NCBI RefSeq assembly: GCF_000090795.2
Contig: NW_003546242.1
Span: 716,511-771,628, forward strand
From: Amphimedon queenslandica
Taxonomy: Eukaryota > Porifera > Demospongiae > Haplosclerida > Niphatidae
Direction: 5' to 3'
Length of the DNA stretch: 55,118 nucleotides
This document shows positions 31,790 through 42,901 of the stretch, piece by piece. A model generated the notes under the pieces. It did not search any database. It was given only the letters and a program-made list of their open reading frames with translations, and was not told the DNA's origin. The translations under genes and the position numbers were made by a program. The number at the start of each line of letters is the position of its first letter. Position 1 is the first letter of the stretch.

Positions 31790-33960
31790 AGAGTCTTTCC
31801 TTAACAGAGTAGTAACTGGATACGTCTCTAAAGCAAAAGAGTCATGCATAGGACTTATGGGATAAAGTCAGCAGCAGTGACAGCATATACAGCAGGCTTT
31901 GGAAATCGTACAAAAATGACTTCGAGTCAAAGAAGCAGGACTTTATGAAGCTAGCAATTTTCTTTTTGGTAAAAGTTCATACATGAAATTAGTAACTGTA
32001 CAGTACATTAATGTGTACTTGCCTCATAAGAGGAGCAAAAAAATTAAAAACTATTCATGTTTAACTAAAATGGATCGATCTTCGAAAGACATTTTTAATT
32101 CTAACATAATTGAACACTTATCCAACAGGACCGATTAACATGGAAGATGTATCTCTCTACAAATTTGTTGCTAATTACATATTTGATGAAATAGGAGAAA
32201 ATGGTGAAACTAAATACAAACTTTGATCAAAGCCAGTCCTTCCAAACCATAGGAAATTTAATTGTATGGAAGCAGAAAGAGACAATTATTAATACTCACT
32301 AATATTTTTATTTGTGCCTTTTAGAGATGAGAGCACACTTGTAATGGAAGGAGAAACAATGGAAGAAGCTTTTAGGCATCAAAGAGAAGCATCTATAAGT
32401 GGAATTGAGAATCATTTCAAGAAACTGCAGAAATTATTAGAAGCTGAACGTAATTGGAAGAAAAAAGTAGATGCAAGAAATAAAGCCAGTTTCACTTCTT
32501 GATAACAAGGAAGATTAGGAGCCTCTATTACTGAGTCAAATAATGGAAGCAGCAGCTGACATTGCTGACATGTACCTAATTAAACATTAGAGCAAAAAGA
32601 GGCAATGCTTAATGTAGATCAAGAAAAAATTTTTAATAAAATTAGGACTCATCTTTTAAGTCAAAAAGAACATGAAGACTTATTAGACAATGATTAGATT
32701 AGGTAATATCAAACTACTAAGGCTGTTTATTAGTGGTAGAGGTGGAACTGGTAAATCCTTTATAATAAAGGTGCCTAGTTGATGACATATGGCATCCAAA
32801 AAGTGGCAAAATTATGCACTATAGTAGCACCAACAGGTATAGCTGCATTTAATGTAGGTGGACTAACAATTTATTGATTATTTCAGCTACCAATAGAGCA
32901 TGAGAGAATGACAGCTCGATATTGGGCTTCAATAAAGAATCTCAGAAAAGGATAGAAATGATAACAAAATCGAGCATACTTACACATGCCCTAAAAAGAA
33001 ATAGTTGGGACTGATGAATGGTGTGGATCCACAAATATTTTATTTGTAGGTGACCATTTACAATTGCTACCAGTTAATGGTAGACCAGTATTTAAAAAAA
33101 TTAGTAACAAACTAGTAAAAAGTAGACTTTGAGCAGCAAATGCAGTTAGCACATGAAAAGAGACGGTAGAAAATGATGAATGACAATCAGTGAGTGACAA
33201 GAAGGAGACGAAACTTCTGTAAGATGCTTGATTCTGTTAGGCATGGCTGTCTGACTGATGAAACTATTGATACACTTAAGAGTTGGTTGCAATACAAGAA
33301 AAATAGAAAGAATTTTGGAAATCTAAGAAACAAATCCTCCAATTTGCCTATGTTCTAGAAAAATCAATGAATTAATGTTAGAAAGTCTAGAAACTGAAAA
33401 AATAGAACTAGCATGTGTTGATGTTGTTGATGAAAGAGGCAGCACAGCAAAATTAATATTTTGACAAAAAACAAGAAAAAAGTTAGAGAAAATTAAAGCT
33501 CAACCAAACAAAACAGCTGGTTTAGAAAGTATTGTCTTTAGCAGTTGGCTGTAGAGTAATGCTAAGCTGTAATATTAATTTGACAGCAGGATTAGTTATG
33601 GCCGGATTAGTTAATGGTGCCATTGGTACAGTAATGGGTATTCATGCTACACATATATCAATCAAATGTGATCATATTCATGTACCTTGTGACAAAGAAA
33701 TGGTTAAATCCAGATTTATGCTATCTAAGAATTTGTATATACATAGGAAATAGTTTCCCCTTACGCTATTAGTATACATAAATGTCAGGGCCTCTCACTT
33801 AATACAGCCATTATTGATTTATCGACTGACGTTTTTGGGGATGGTATGGGATATGTTGCATTGTCTCGTGTACGTACATTTAATGGATTACATTTATTAT
33901 CATTTGATCCTCTCTGTGTTAAAGTTAGTAATTTGTGCATTAATGAAATTAAGAGGCTGA
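31790..33960 (+). pseudogene. Helitron copy 2: Y2 block and Pif1-type helicase
   Basis: After the insertions Rep resumes as VVTGYVSKAKES (about 31,808), where the first tyrosine of Y-x3-Y is Val and the second is kept. DLWDKVSSSDSIYSRLW follows in another frame. The linker is at 32,314-32,502 (SISGIENHFKKLQKLLEAER). Helicase motifs are Walker A GRGGTGKSFIIK near 32,733, TIVAPTGIAAFNVGGLTIY* near 32,817 (His and Arg lost), and a heavily damaged Walker B region. Next are FVGDHLQLLPVNGRPVF near 33,043 and LAVGCRVMLSCNIN at 33,538. Then comes a five-residue tandem duplication (AGLVMAGLVNGAIG). The last block is SIHKCQGLSLNTAIIDLS, then GYVALSRVRTFNG near 33,850 with an intact motif VI. Many stops. 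Confidence 0.75.
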
Positions 33961-34646
33961 GAAGTAAATTTCGAAAACACTTACCACAAATCAAGAAAAG
34001 TAAAGGAAAGAAGAGAAAGACTGAAGTGACTGATATAATTGATGATGGTGAACCTTGTAGTAAGAATGTGAAGGTGTCTGTAAGTCATGTACAAAGTACT
34101 AGTAACAGTACCATTAGTAGCAATAAACGTAAGAATACTGATTTACAAATGTCTAATTGCCCCAAAAACAGTAAAATATGTGACGATAATGCTTTAAAAA
34201 AGCCTTGCCGTCTAAAAGAAAAAATTGATATAGACATTAGTACTGACAATACTGCTTTGATATGGCCTTGCTCAAAAAAAGATGATAAATTGTTTTAATT
34301 AATTTGAAAGACCAAACAACCATATTTAATGTCAAAGATGATGATAATTGAAGTAGTCTCATTGTATCTATAAACTCTCAAACATTAAATGTAAGCCAAA
34401 AGATGATAAAACCAAGTGTGTTGTTAAAAATGACCAGTGTAGTAGTAGTTTCATTGTATCTATAAAACTGTCAAGCATTAAATCAAAGACAAGTCAAACA
34501 AAAAAAATGATGTCATCTTTACCTATGAAGAGCCTCCGAACCAAGATATTGCTAGAAGGAGACAATGGGATTAAAGATGGTGTGAGATTTTAAATCTCAA
34601 ATTTATCACAGCTGCTAGAATCTTACCTGGTAGTCCAACAACACCA
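33961..34646 (+). pseudogene. Helitron copy 2: Lys/Ser-rich tail
   Basis: The frame runs from the helicase to 34,298 and encodes a basic, serine-rich linker (KFRKHLPQIKKSKGKKRKTE; later repeated SKICDD, KPC and DIDIS patterns). Copy 1 has a matching linker at 2,304-1,840 (GSIDIDIGKA; KRPCPG). It is likely a disordered spacer to the OTU domain. It is broken by a stop at 34,298. Confidence 0.6.
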
Positions 34647-34932
34647 TTGTCAGATGAAAGAGTTCCTAATAGTACTCTTGATGTCCCTGGTGATGGGAAC
34701 TGTTTACTTTATGCCCTTTCATATCTCATTACTGGGTCAATTTCTCAGCATTACGAACTACGTAAAGCTATTCTTAGTGATATGCCAAACTTTGAAGAAG
34801 AATTGTTTAATAGTACATTAAGTGCAACCAAATATTCAAGCATATCTGATTAGATAAATAAGTCCAAAATGTATAGAATTTGTGTGTGGGCCACTGACAC
34901 AGACATTATTACACTAACCGCAATATTATGTA

Positions 34933-35193
34933 CCGCATATCCTTAAATAGAAGCTGCATTTGAATAAACGCCGGGGTAGCAATAGATTTCAACTATAAAA
35001 CGCAACACTGGCTCAGAAATAACTCAGTAGTCTATAGTGGATAATGCCTGATGTTCCAGAAGTCAAAAGCATGAGGTTACAGGTTCAAATCCCGCTCTGG
35101 GCCATAGTTTTTTTTACATTTTTTCTACTTTTTTTGAGATCCCAATACGATTTTAGGAAATAGACGCCCAGGCTTTCATTTAAGGAAATACAG
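34933..35193. mobile_element. 261-bp MITE carrying a tRNA-like sequence
   Basis: The left end CCGCATATCCTTAAATAGAA and right end (reverse complement CTGTATTTCCTTAAATGAAA) match at most positions and are flanked by TA on both sides. The empty site restores the OTU frame. The interior holds a tRNA-like sequence followed by T-runs, which is unusual for a TA-duplicating MITE. Confidence 0.75.
35010..35103 (+). ncRNA. tRNA-like sequence (tRNA-derived, not a functional tRNA)
   Basis: GGCTCAG at the 5' end pairs with CTGGGCC at the 3' end (acceptor-like 7 bp, one G-T). AACTCAGTAGTC resembles the A box, and GGTTCAAATCC is a perfect B-box consensus. T-runs at 35,108 and 35,120 could end Pol III transcription. 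T-arm pairing is imperfect, the anticodon arm is unclear (TTCCAGAA in the loop region), and the 94-nt length is long, so this is a SINE-like head or pseudo-tRNA. Confidence 0.6.
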
Positions 35194-35586
35194 TATATCC
35201 ATATATTCATATTCACTGACTCCTACTTTTGATGGCTGGGCTACATATGGAACCCAAACTTTATATAGCATTCCTTGTGATACTAATACACCTTGTTTGT
35301 ATTTGAAACATGTTGGTACAAATTATTTCCAAGCAGTTAAGTCTATTAATATATCTTAAGCATTGATTGTTGATGGAAGTGGGTATGGTGCAAGGGGGTG
35401 TCACTTGTATATAGCCTGTAGTTACACGTGCAACTGCGATCCAAAGATTTGATCTTGATTATGATAACTTGACATCTTGATCTGTAGACTCAATGGCTCT
35501 TGATCTTGATGATCTTATCAATGTGAGCAGGTTGGCAGACACGCCTAATAATAATAAGTTTAGTAATAGTTATTAGACTATTAGTT

Positions 35587-35810
35587 ATGGAGGCAGCTAC
35601 TCGAAGAGCTACTCTAGTAACTTTTGAAGCAAAGTTTATGGGAGTAAAATTTTATTCTGACAAGCCTCCTAATTTTTAAGAAGTGAAACTTTTAAGGGAG
35701 CACTGCATCGCAAAGATGAAAATGCTATCATGGTGCAACACAATGGCAAGAACATAGGCCATATAGATAAAGGGGCTGCAAAAGCATTATCTTATTTTAT
35801 GGACTTTTAA
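35587..35810 (+). pseudogene. HIRAN-domain-like fragment
   Basis: HIRAN domains bind 3' ends of single-stranded DNA in HLTF/Rad5-type helicases and also occur alone. ATG at 35,587 begins MEAATRRATLVTFEAKFMGV, then KFYSDKPPNF, a TAA, and EVKLLRE. After a frame change it continues ALHRKDENAIMVQHNGKNIG and HIDKGAAKALSYFMDF with a stop at 35,810. The pattern (aromatic/Gly strand, LREP-N-x-DxNAI-V, G-[HY]-x-x-x-A-x-x-L) fits HIRAN. One stop and one frameshift indicate a relic. It lies just after Helitron copy 2 on the same strand, which may be chance. Confidence 0.55.
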
Positions 35811-38800
35811 AACTTAAAATTACCTGGTTAGTCAATGAAATTATTTTTGATTATTTCTAGTCACTCTCTGTAGTATATGTTTAAATGATAAACATAAAGT
35901 TATGATTCAGGATAATTATAGAGATTACTTCAATAAAGTGCTGCTAATAGTTCATGGCAGAGACAGTCTCCTCTCAACAGTAAAACATGTCCTTCAATGT
36001 AATAGTATTTCTTACAAAGTATGACATTAATTGTAATGCTTAAAAATTTATTTTATTATTACGTAGGTCTGTATAGATGAATATACAGGGCTTGAAGTCT
36101 AAAGCTAAACTTTATAGACATAAAAAGTCCATTAATATTATTTATTTTTAATTTAAGTAATACTTTTAGTTCATAGAATCAGTCAAATACATAGTTGCAG
36201 CTATAAGTCGTCCTTTTGCTCCTGTCACGTAGGCCTGTTGGAGTGGTAACTGTTTCTGACTCTCCATAAGTAGCATGCTTCTTCTCAAATTCATGTAAGC
36301 ATTCTGTTAAAATGTTTGATTGCAGCTCCCAGGTATTGTAAGCGCAACTGTATCCTTTCCACTTTACATAATACTCATATCTCCCCTCTTTGCTGTTATA
36401 ATATCTTTCCGCAATTCCTTCAACTATGTATTACTCATTATCTATCTCATCCCTAACAACTACTACTGTCTCCGATTCAATATCAGCATGGTATGGTCTA
36501 AACTCTGAAAGGTCCGATGTTATCTTTACTTGCTTTATGTCATGTTCCTCATTCAACCACTCTATTTTAACTTTTCTTTGTAACACAGTTGCTTTCAATA
36601 CTGTTGAGTATCCTTCAGGTAAATATACTTCGTGCTCTGCATTGAAACTATACATTTTTGTTACTACATCTGTTTCAACATTTCGTGGACCACATTTTGT
36701 AGCATTGCCTGCTCTCATTATTATTGCAATCTGACCCAACAAAAAAACTTTGCATTTTTATAGCTGGCATTCTCAGGAAAAAGCATCCAGAAGTCAAACT
36801 CATTCAACTCATGTCCATCATTATCACAATTAATACTGCCTCTGCCTTCATTTCCCCTTAAAGCTCCAGCTGCAAAACTTTTACTGCGGTCCTTGCTTGG
36901 TTTTTCTCGTTGTGGCTACAGACCCCTTATGTATGAAGTCATATATTTAGGAGAGGTATCTATGCTGGTATCTAATAAAACATTTGCATATGCCTGGTTA
37001 GTCATCATAGATGTCTCCTCATCAATTTCAGTGGATTATTCATATGGTAGAACTATACCTACCGCCTCATTACCGAACAAAATGGCGGCTTGCACATGGG
37101 ACAAAGTTATGAGCTTTCTAACAGCAAGAAAACATGGAGGTACTGTCTAAAGTGTTTTCTGGAAGCATTTGAATGTAGAGAGAAGCTTCATAAATCATAA
37201 TAAGAACCCAGCTGTACATGCAAGGTGGTGAAAACAATTATAGGAATATTTTTACACTGTTGCTCTTGTTCTGTAGACATGCTTTTCTAAAAGCCCACTC
37301 ATTCAACCCAGGAAAGTATACGTCAGACCTCATGTCTTCACTGCAAATTCTCTGCACTTGCCTGTGTGATGGTAAACCCATCATTGGTGCAAAGGTTGAA
37401 TATAACTTTTCTCCTAATGTGTTTGACAGCAAAATAGCCAAGTTACGAGCTTGCTCATCTGCATGATGCAACCTGCCCTTGTGTTTCTTTCCCAACCAAT
37501 TACTCAAGAAATTGAAATGAAATTCAGTCAACTTAACATCATTTAACATTCCAGTCATTTTCTCTATAAACGGTCGTATGTTTTCATTGTCTCTTCATGC
37601 TTCGTGTAGATCTGACTCCACTTTTTGCTTCATAATTTTAATCTTTTTCTTATGCACTGATTTATCAGTTTCATCGCTTCTCACTTTCTCTTCCAATTCC
37701 TCTTGGGCTATATACTTTATTCGAACTCCGCTTTTACCTGCCATGTACACACCTCTAGGGTGCTTCAAATTATTGGCATGATAAACCTTTCGCAAAAGCT
37801 GGCTACATTTGCCATGCAACAAGGCCTCACAACTGTCACAAACATGATGGTGGGCTCCAGTTCTGCTTGCAACTTGTCGACATTTGCCTTTTCATGACCC
37901 AGGTAAGGCACGAATGGTGTGGTTATAAGTGACACCATCAACATTAAATTCACCATCGCAGAACTCAGAGTAATATGGTTGGTTTGCTATTGCTTGGAGT
38001 GATTTTGCTTTGTTGCTGTGCTGAATTTTCCAAGACAAATATCTGTGCAACATGTGCAATGAACAACATTTTGATTCACTAGCACTCAAGGCTCATTTCC
38101 ATCTCTAGCATCAGTCCACAGCTTCTTTGCTGTACTGGCACCTGAATTTCCATCTTTACGAAATTCAGCAAATCCATCATCACATATCCCTAAGCATGGA
38201 CACTCATCATATGCACCTATCAAAAGCATGCTGTTAACTGAAATAATACTGCAAAAAGGTAAATCATTTTTATACCTGCAGTGATATGATTTGTATCTAA
38301 ATCAATACTTGAGTGCTCATGAACTATATCAATGACACTATTGCCTGTAGATTCTTTCATTCCGAAGCACTCATTATTATCACCTATTATCACTATGACA
38401 TGCAAGATAACAATTATTATACTTGTGCTATGCAGTTACATCTATAAAAATGATGTTGTGTTCTGCACTAGATATTGTGGACATGCTGAGGCACATATCA
38501 CCTAAAGGCATGCATGCTTAACTTAGTTTTATGTGCTGCACATTATAAACCTGTGTCACTTTGTTGTGCAGTTACAGTTACACCTCTGTTTTCAGGTAAT
38601 TCCAAGTCAGCAAAACAATCAGTATCACATATACACACAGGTATGAATGAAATATCATTTCATAAACTCAAGAGTGATTTTAACCATCAAGTAAATCTAT
38701 CATATATGTTTGTATGTCTCTCACACCTTCTTCCCCTTCCGGTGTAGAATCACAGGTGAGCCTCTTTCTACGATGCAGTAAATGACTTTTAGCATGTGTG

Positions 38801-38854
38801 GTGTACTTGTTTACAACACGGGGCTGAATTGATACCTTAAACTCAGGGCACCAG

Positions 38855-39231
38855 CATAGGCGTATTTGGACCCGGGCAAGCACGGGCTTTGCCTGGGTAG
38901 AAATTTGCAGCCATAATTATATTCATTAGTTATTGTATTATACACAGTATTGTAACAGTGGGAGGACTGTTAACCACAATAGCTAGCACTGTTAACCACA
39001 ATAGCTAGCACTGTTAACCACAATAATTTAGCACACACCTACATGTTACAAGTGTTTATTCAAGCACCAGGGCAGCTATAGGTCAGTCTTAAATTTAAAA
39101 TTCCTTTACCCAAATTGCCCCAATCAATAGTTAAAGGTATAATTAATTAATTAGATATATAAACAATTAATTAATTATATGAATAATTAATTAAGTGCCC
39201 TGGTAGATGGAGAAGGCTAGATACGCCTATG
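38855..39231. mobile_element. hAT-type MITE (377 bp)
   Basis: CATAGGCGTAT at the left is mirrored by ATACGCCTATG at the right, with an 8-bp duplication GGCACCAG at 38,847-38,854 and 39,232-39,239. It interrupts an exon of the Cys-rich gene relic within CSWCPEF. A 22-bp triplet repeat lies inside it. Confidence 0.85.
38966..39025. repeat. 22-bp tandem repeat, 2.7 units
   Basis: Units begin ACTGTTAACCACAATAGCTA at 38,966, 38,988 and 39,010. They are internal to the hAT-type MITE. Confidence 0.9.
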
Positions 39232-39949
39232 GGCACCAGGAACACAAAATCATTTTAGACTACAAACAAATGTAAAGTGGTTGGCACTCATCATCGAAAT
39301 TTTTTTACATCTTTTTTACATCTTTTTTATATGTTTGCTAAGTCTACAGATTCGGTACACTTTCTCTATATAAGATACATAATATAATATTGTGATATAC
39401 TGCATTATCTTACAGCAAGAAATAATCATATCTGGCATCATGCATGGTATGCATGCATGGCGTACTCAAGCATGCATTCAGTGATAAACTGTACCTTCTT
39501 TGTTGCTCTAGCCTTATAAGGCTATTTCTTTTTGGCTGAAGCTGTCCATCTGCAGAGCCTGCAACAAGTGGTTCCTGATGTCTACCTCTCTTCATTACAA
39601 CCTTGATGCTCTCCTTGGCATGGAGAATCCTATGGGCTAAAGGAACACTCTGCATGCTTGCTGAGCAACCAAAGCATACTTCATGTCATCATCGCTCTCA
39701 AGCTTCACCTAAATTTTTTATCATCATGACTTATATTAGCTATAGTTACCTCTCCCAGAAGTTCATCCATGTAGCATAGCTCCAGCTTGTGTCCCTTTCT
39801 TGATACATCTTGATACAACTGGACAATTCTGATTCAACACCGTCTCTAGTGTACATTGCAATATTTGATACATCAAACCTCCAAGCTTTTCTAATGCAAC
39901 CATCATTTCCAACATGTAGGTCCACAGCAACCTTCTCTAAATTCTCCAT

Positions 39950-40520
39950 TGCGGCCCCTACAAATTAACTGAAATAATTGCTCACGTGCGCGAGAGCGCA
40001 CAGTTAATTACTAATACATAGATCTACATAATCAAAGATTTACGGAAAGTGTACATGTCTTGATGTATCTACAAATTGTCTTGATTCATTAATCTCAACT
40101 GCATTGCTTCTTTGAAGTCTTGATTTTGATTTGATCGCGGTCACAATATTGGAGGTCCGTCATAAAAACATAGATTGTTTAATGTGACTTATATTTCACT
40201 GCATGTGCAATGTGAGTGATGTGTGAGTGTGAGTGAAAAGCATTGGTGCATATCCACCCAGTATAGCTGAGTATGAAGAGATCTAACTGCATTCAGGAAG
40301 TGAGGTTAATCAAGGTATAACAAATAACAATGAAGATTGATTACTTGTTCCCATAATGGACAGGGAGAGGGTGTGAAAGAGGTTTACTGTTCATTAGAGT
40401 TAAACATTGATTCATAATTGTGTCAGTATCATTTATGTAGGAAAGAGTGTTAGGAAGGGAGGAAGTTGTCATTATCAAACCTGCATACAATAAATGGTGT
40501 GTCATTTTAGCACATACTAT
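39950..40520. other. No gene seen
   Basis: Upstream of the Cys-rich gene start. It contains a small GTGCGC-GAGA-GCGCAC hairpin at about 39,984-39,999 and is otherwise AT-rich. Confidence 0.5.
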
Positions 40521-40778
40521 CAGGGGCGGATCTAGGGGTGGGCCAGGCCCACCTAAAATTGTTGTGCAGTAATTTAAAATCAACTTTTTCATGTGGATGA
40601 CTATGTAAACTGTGAGGCATTACTATGCTAACACTTTGTAAACCACAAAGGAGCTTATATTAACAGCTTTAATCTTCAAAATTTTGACTTGAATGCAGGC
40701 CTTGTTGACCACACCCACTAATTACCACACCCAAATTGTCAAGTCCCACCCAAAAATCCAATCCTAGATCCACCCCTG
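40521..40778. mobile_element. hAT-type MITE (258 bp)
   Basis: CAGGGGCGGATCTAGG at the left is mirrored by CCTAGATCCACCCCTG at the right. The 8-bp duplication CATACTAT flanks it (40,513-40,520 and 40,779-40,786). Confidence 0.9.
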
Positions 40779-41079
40779 CATACTATTGTGTTAAATTGAT
40801 GTCCTTGATTTTAGCACACAACACGTGTTGTTATAACACACTGACTTTCTGTGTCAAATTTGCACATTTAGGTGTGTTAAATTAGCACATCAATGTGTGC
40901 TGAAGTTACCATGAATAATTAATAGTAATAATCTATTGATAACATCAATCAAGGAATAATGGACAGTTAATAATGTGCATTATTTGTCTGTTCTACTCTG
41001 GTTCTCTGCTATTGTCCATTTCTCCTCAGTCAGATTTCTTTAATGAGTTAACAAAGGCCTAGTATCTGGCTAGTTTTCT

Positions 41080-42901
41080 GATGCCTAGGTCAATTACTCC
41101 TAAAAGATACTCTTGAATAAAGTAAAGAACAGGAGAAGCAGTTATGGACTTAGGATAGTTAACATAAAAAATATAATAATGCCAGTAGGGATACAAGACC
41201 CTCCACAATAGAAAAATCAGTCACTTCAAATATTACTGATTTCTCAGCCACTACAAAACCCTATGTAATAACTGTGGTGTCTCTCTAAAACAGAATAAGT
41301 TGTGGCTGAGGATAACTGCTGGCAAAAAGAACAGTATCAATATCAGTGGAATTCTAAAATAAATGGATATGTTTGACACTAGTTTACAATACCTTATGTA
41401 TCTGAAAGGCTCTTGGCTGTTTGTAAGTTGGCCCACTATGAAAGTTTCTGTCTAATGACATTAGAGCAGTATGGGAAACTGAAGATATTGTAGCTGAATC
41501 TATGATGCTGGGGAGAGATTTCTCCCAATTATCTTTCATCAATTTTATTTTTCCATCTCCCACCATCATGTCAAATTCTGCGAACACCTAAATAAAAACG
41601 AGAGCCAACAAATGCATGTGTATATATATATATGTGTTATGACAAACCCATACTTTGCTGGAAAAAAATGAATATCTTTCTAGTATTGCCGTCAATCTAA
41701 CACAACATGCTGAAATGTCTTCTTTTTTCTCGTGCGTGAGTTTCAGTAATTTACTTATAATAGTATTATTGACAACTTTCTTTTTGTATTCCAATACTAA
41801 AAACTCTCCCGATTTCCTTCATATGAAATTTTGTCAAGAGCAGCAGGTGGATTTGTAATCTACAGAAGTCATTCAGAATTCTGATAAAAAAGGTGGATCT
41901 ATACATAAATATATGTCGTGTGAGGCAAATCAGATGTTGTAGGAGATCCTGTTTTTGAATTTTTAACAGGATCTAAATTCTGACGTAGATTTCGAAACCA
42001 CTGTGAAAAATATTCTTTGACAGATATCTGTTATTGTTTCTTATCATAACAAACGTCATTGTAAATTGATACTTACCCAATATTCACCATTAGGTGCATA
42101 ATAGTTTTGGATATTTGTCACAAAGTGTACGTGCCATTTCTTATTACTCTGCTAATTTCGGCACAGGACATATCCCATAGAAGAATGACGCACTTTCCCC
42201 TAACATCCTAAGCTTATCAGTTCCAGTAACTTTGTTTTGTGCTAATGCTGCATGTCTTGTTTTTGAAAAAACTTAAGGAATGGGACATGGAATAGGAAGC
42301 CTTTTGTTCTCAATTTAACTGGACAATTTTGCTCGTTTTAATTTAGACAAAGTTAAGTTATTTGAAGATTGACATTTGACAAGCTGAGGTGAGTATGATG
42401 TATCTATAAATAACATTATTGTACATGTAGTGTAATGCATTAATTTCATACGATCTATAATTTCTCCACTCTCTTCAGGAAGACTGATGTAGCTCCAGTA
42501 CTAACCATTGTTTGTGCTTCATCTATATCATCTTCCAATGTTGTGCTTGTACTGTATGAGTATTTAGTTACCACATTTTCTGGATGAAGATTGGCTTCCT
42601 AAACATTATTATTCATGCATATGTCATTAGTATTGTTATGATTTATTCTAAGTTCATGTACAATCTTTTTTATTCTCATTCTTAATGCACTCTGTGGTAC
42701 AAGGTTTTCGAACTCTTCCAAATCTGCTACCAGTGACAATAATGACTGACCATCAATGTAATTTTCGAAGATTATTAAAATGATAGAGGAGCACAATTGC
42801 ATTGTTACTTTACCAGCCAAAGTGTTAACTACTGCATCAGGTAGTCCACTAACTGTAAGTAGACAACTCACTTCCTTGACAGTAGCTTTAAGTAGATTCA
42901 T
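41080..42901 (-). pseudogene. SAMD3-like transposon partner gene (copy 2), SAM domain
   Basis: ATG at 42,901 opens MNLLKATVKEVSCLLTVSGL, then PDAVVNTL. After a possible short intron comes NYIDGQSLLSLVADLEEFEN and LVPQSALRMRIKKIVHEL (42,770-42,640), a SAM domain (IDG-x-x-LL, LR-RI-x-L). Later exons are MARTLCDKYPKL with YAPNGEYW (about 42,125-42,070), QWFRNLRQNLDPV (about 42,000), VFAEFDMMVGDGKIKLMKDN (41,587), and a C-terminal FVVAEKSVIFEVTDFSIVEG with LVSLLALLYF (about 41,240-41,160). Exon order and the C-terminal block parallel copy 1 (8.0-10.26 kb), though the two proteins are clearly diverged. Frameshifts are near 42,090 and 41,170, with stops elsewhere. Function unknown. Confidence 0.65.

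Larger units (their letters stand above)
25537..35360 (+). mobile_element. Helitron copy 2 (decayed, with nested insertions)
   Basis: It has the same domain order as copy 1 but lies on the plus strand: basic N-terminal region, Rep, helicase, Lys/Ser-rich tail, OTU. It has more stops and frameshifts than copy 1. It is broken by an insertion cluster (29,253-31,781) within Rep and by a MITE (34,933-35,193) within OTU. No clear 5' TC or 3' CTRR end was found, so limits are those of recognisable coding sequence. Confidence 0.8.
34647..35360 (+). pseudogene. Helitron copy 2: OTU domain, split by a MITE
   Basis: The catalytic Cys motif is VPGDGNCLLYALSYLITG at about 34,680-34,735. One TAG (34,851) lies before WATDTDIITLTAILC, the Trp/Asp/Glu helix region. 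The MITE at 34,933-35,193 then interrupts. Deleting it with one TA copy restores an in-frame ILCISIYSYSLTPTFDGWA. The C-terminus reads CLYLKHVGTNYFQAVKSI, where the expected catalytic His (NH-[FY]) is Tyr. The stop is at about 35,360. Confidence 0.75.
36150..39949 (-). pseudogene. Uncharacterised Cys-rich multi-exon gene relic
   Basis: ATG at 39,949 opens MENLEKVAVDLHVGNDGCIR with donor GAGAG/GTAACT near 39,748. Later pieces are ILCSWCPEFKVS (split by a MITE) with YTTHAKSHLLHRRKR (38.8 kb), KKLWTDARDGNEP (38.1 kb), HSNKAKSLQAIA with YNHTIRALPGS (38.0-37.9 kb), and LGHEKANVDKLQAELE. Then come LLHGKCSQLLRKVYHANNLK (37.8 kb), EFHFNFLSNWLGKKHKGRLH with LPSHRQVQRICSEDM (37.5-37.3 kb), and PRNVETDVVTKMYSF through EWLNEEHDIKQVKITSDL (36.7-36.4 kb). 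It is a coherent protein-like series I cannot name. Scattered Cys/His suggest zinc binding and the context suggests a transposon-borne gene. Numerous stops and shifts. Confidence 0.5.

Noticed and set aside
35010..35103. A functional tRNA gene
   Set aside because: Acceptor stem and B box are good, but the T-arm is mispaired, the anticodon arm is unclear and the length is wrong. It lies inside a MITE.
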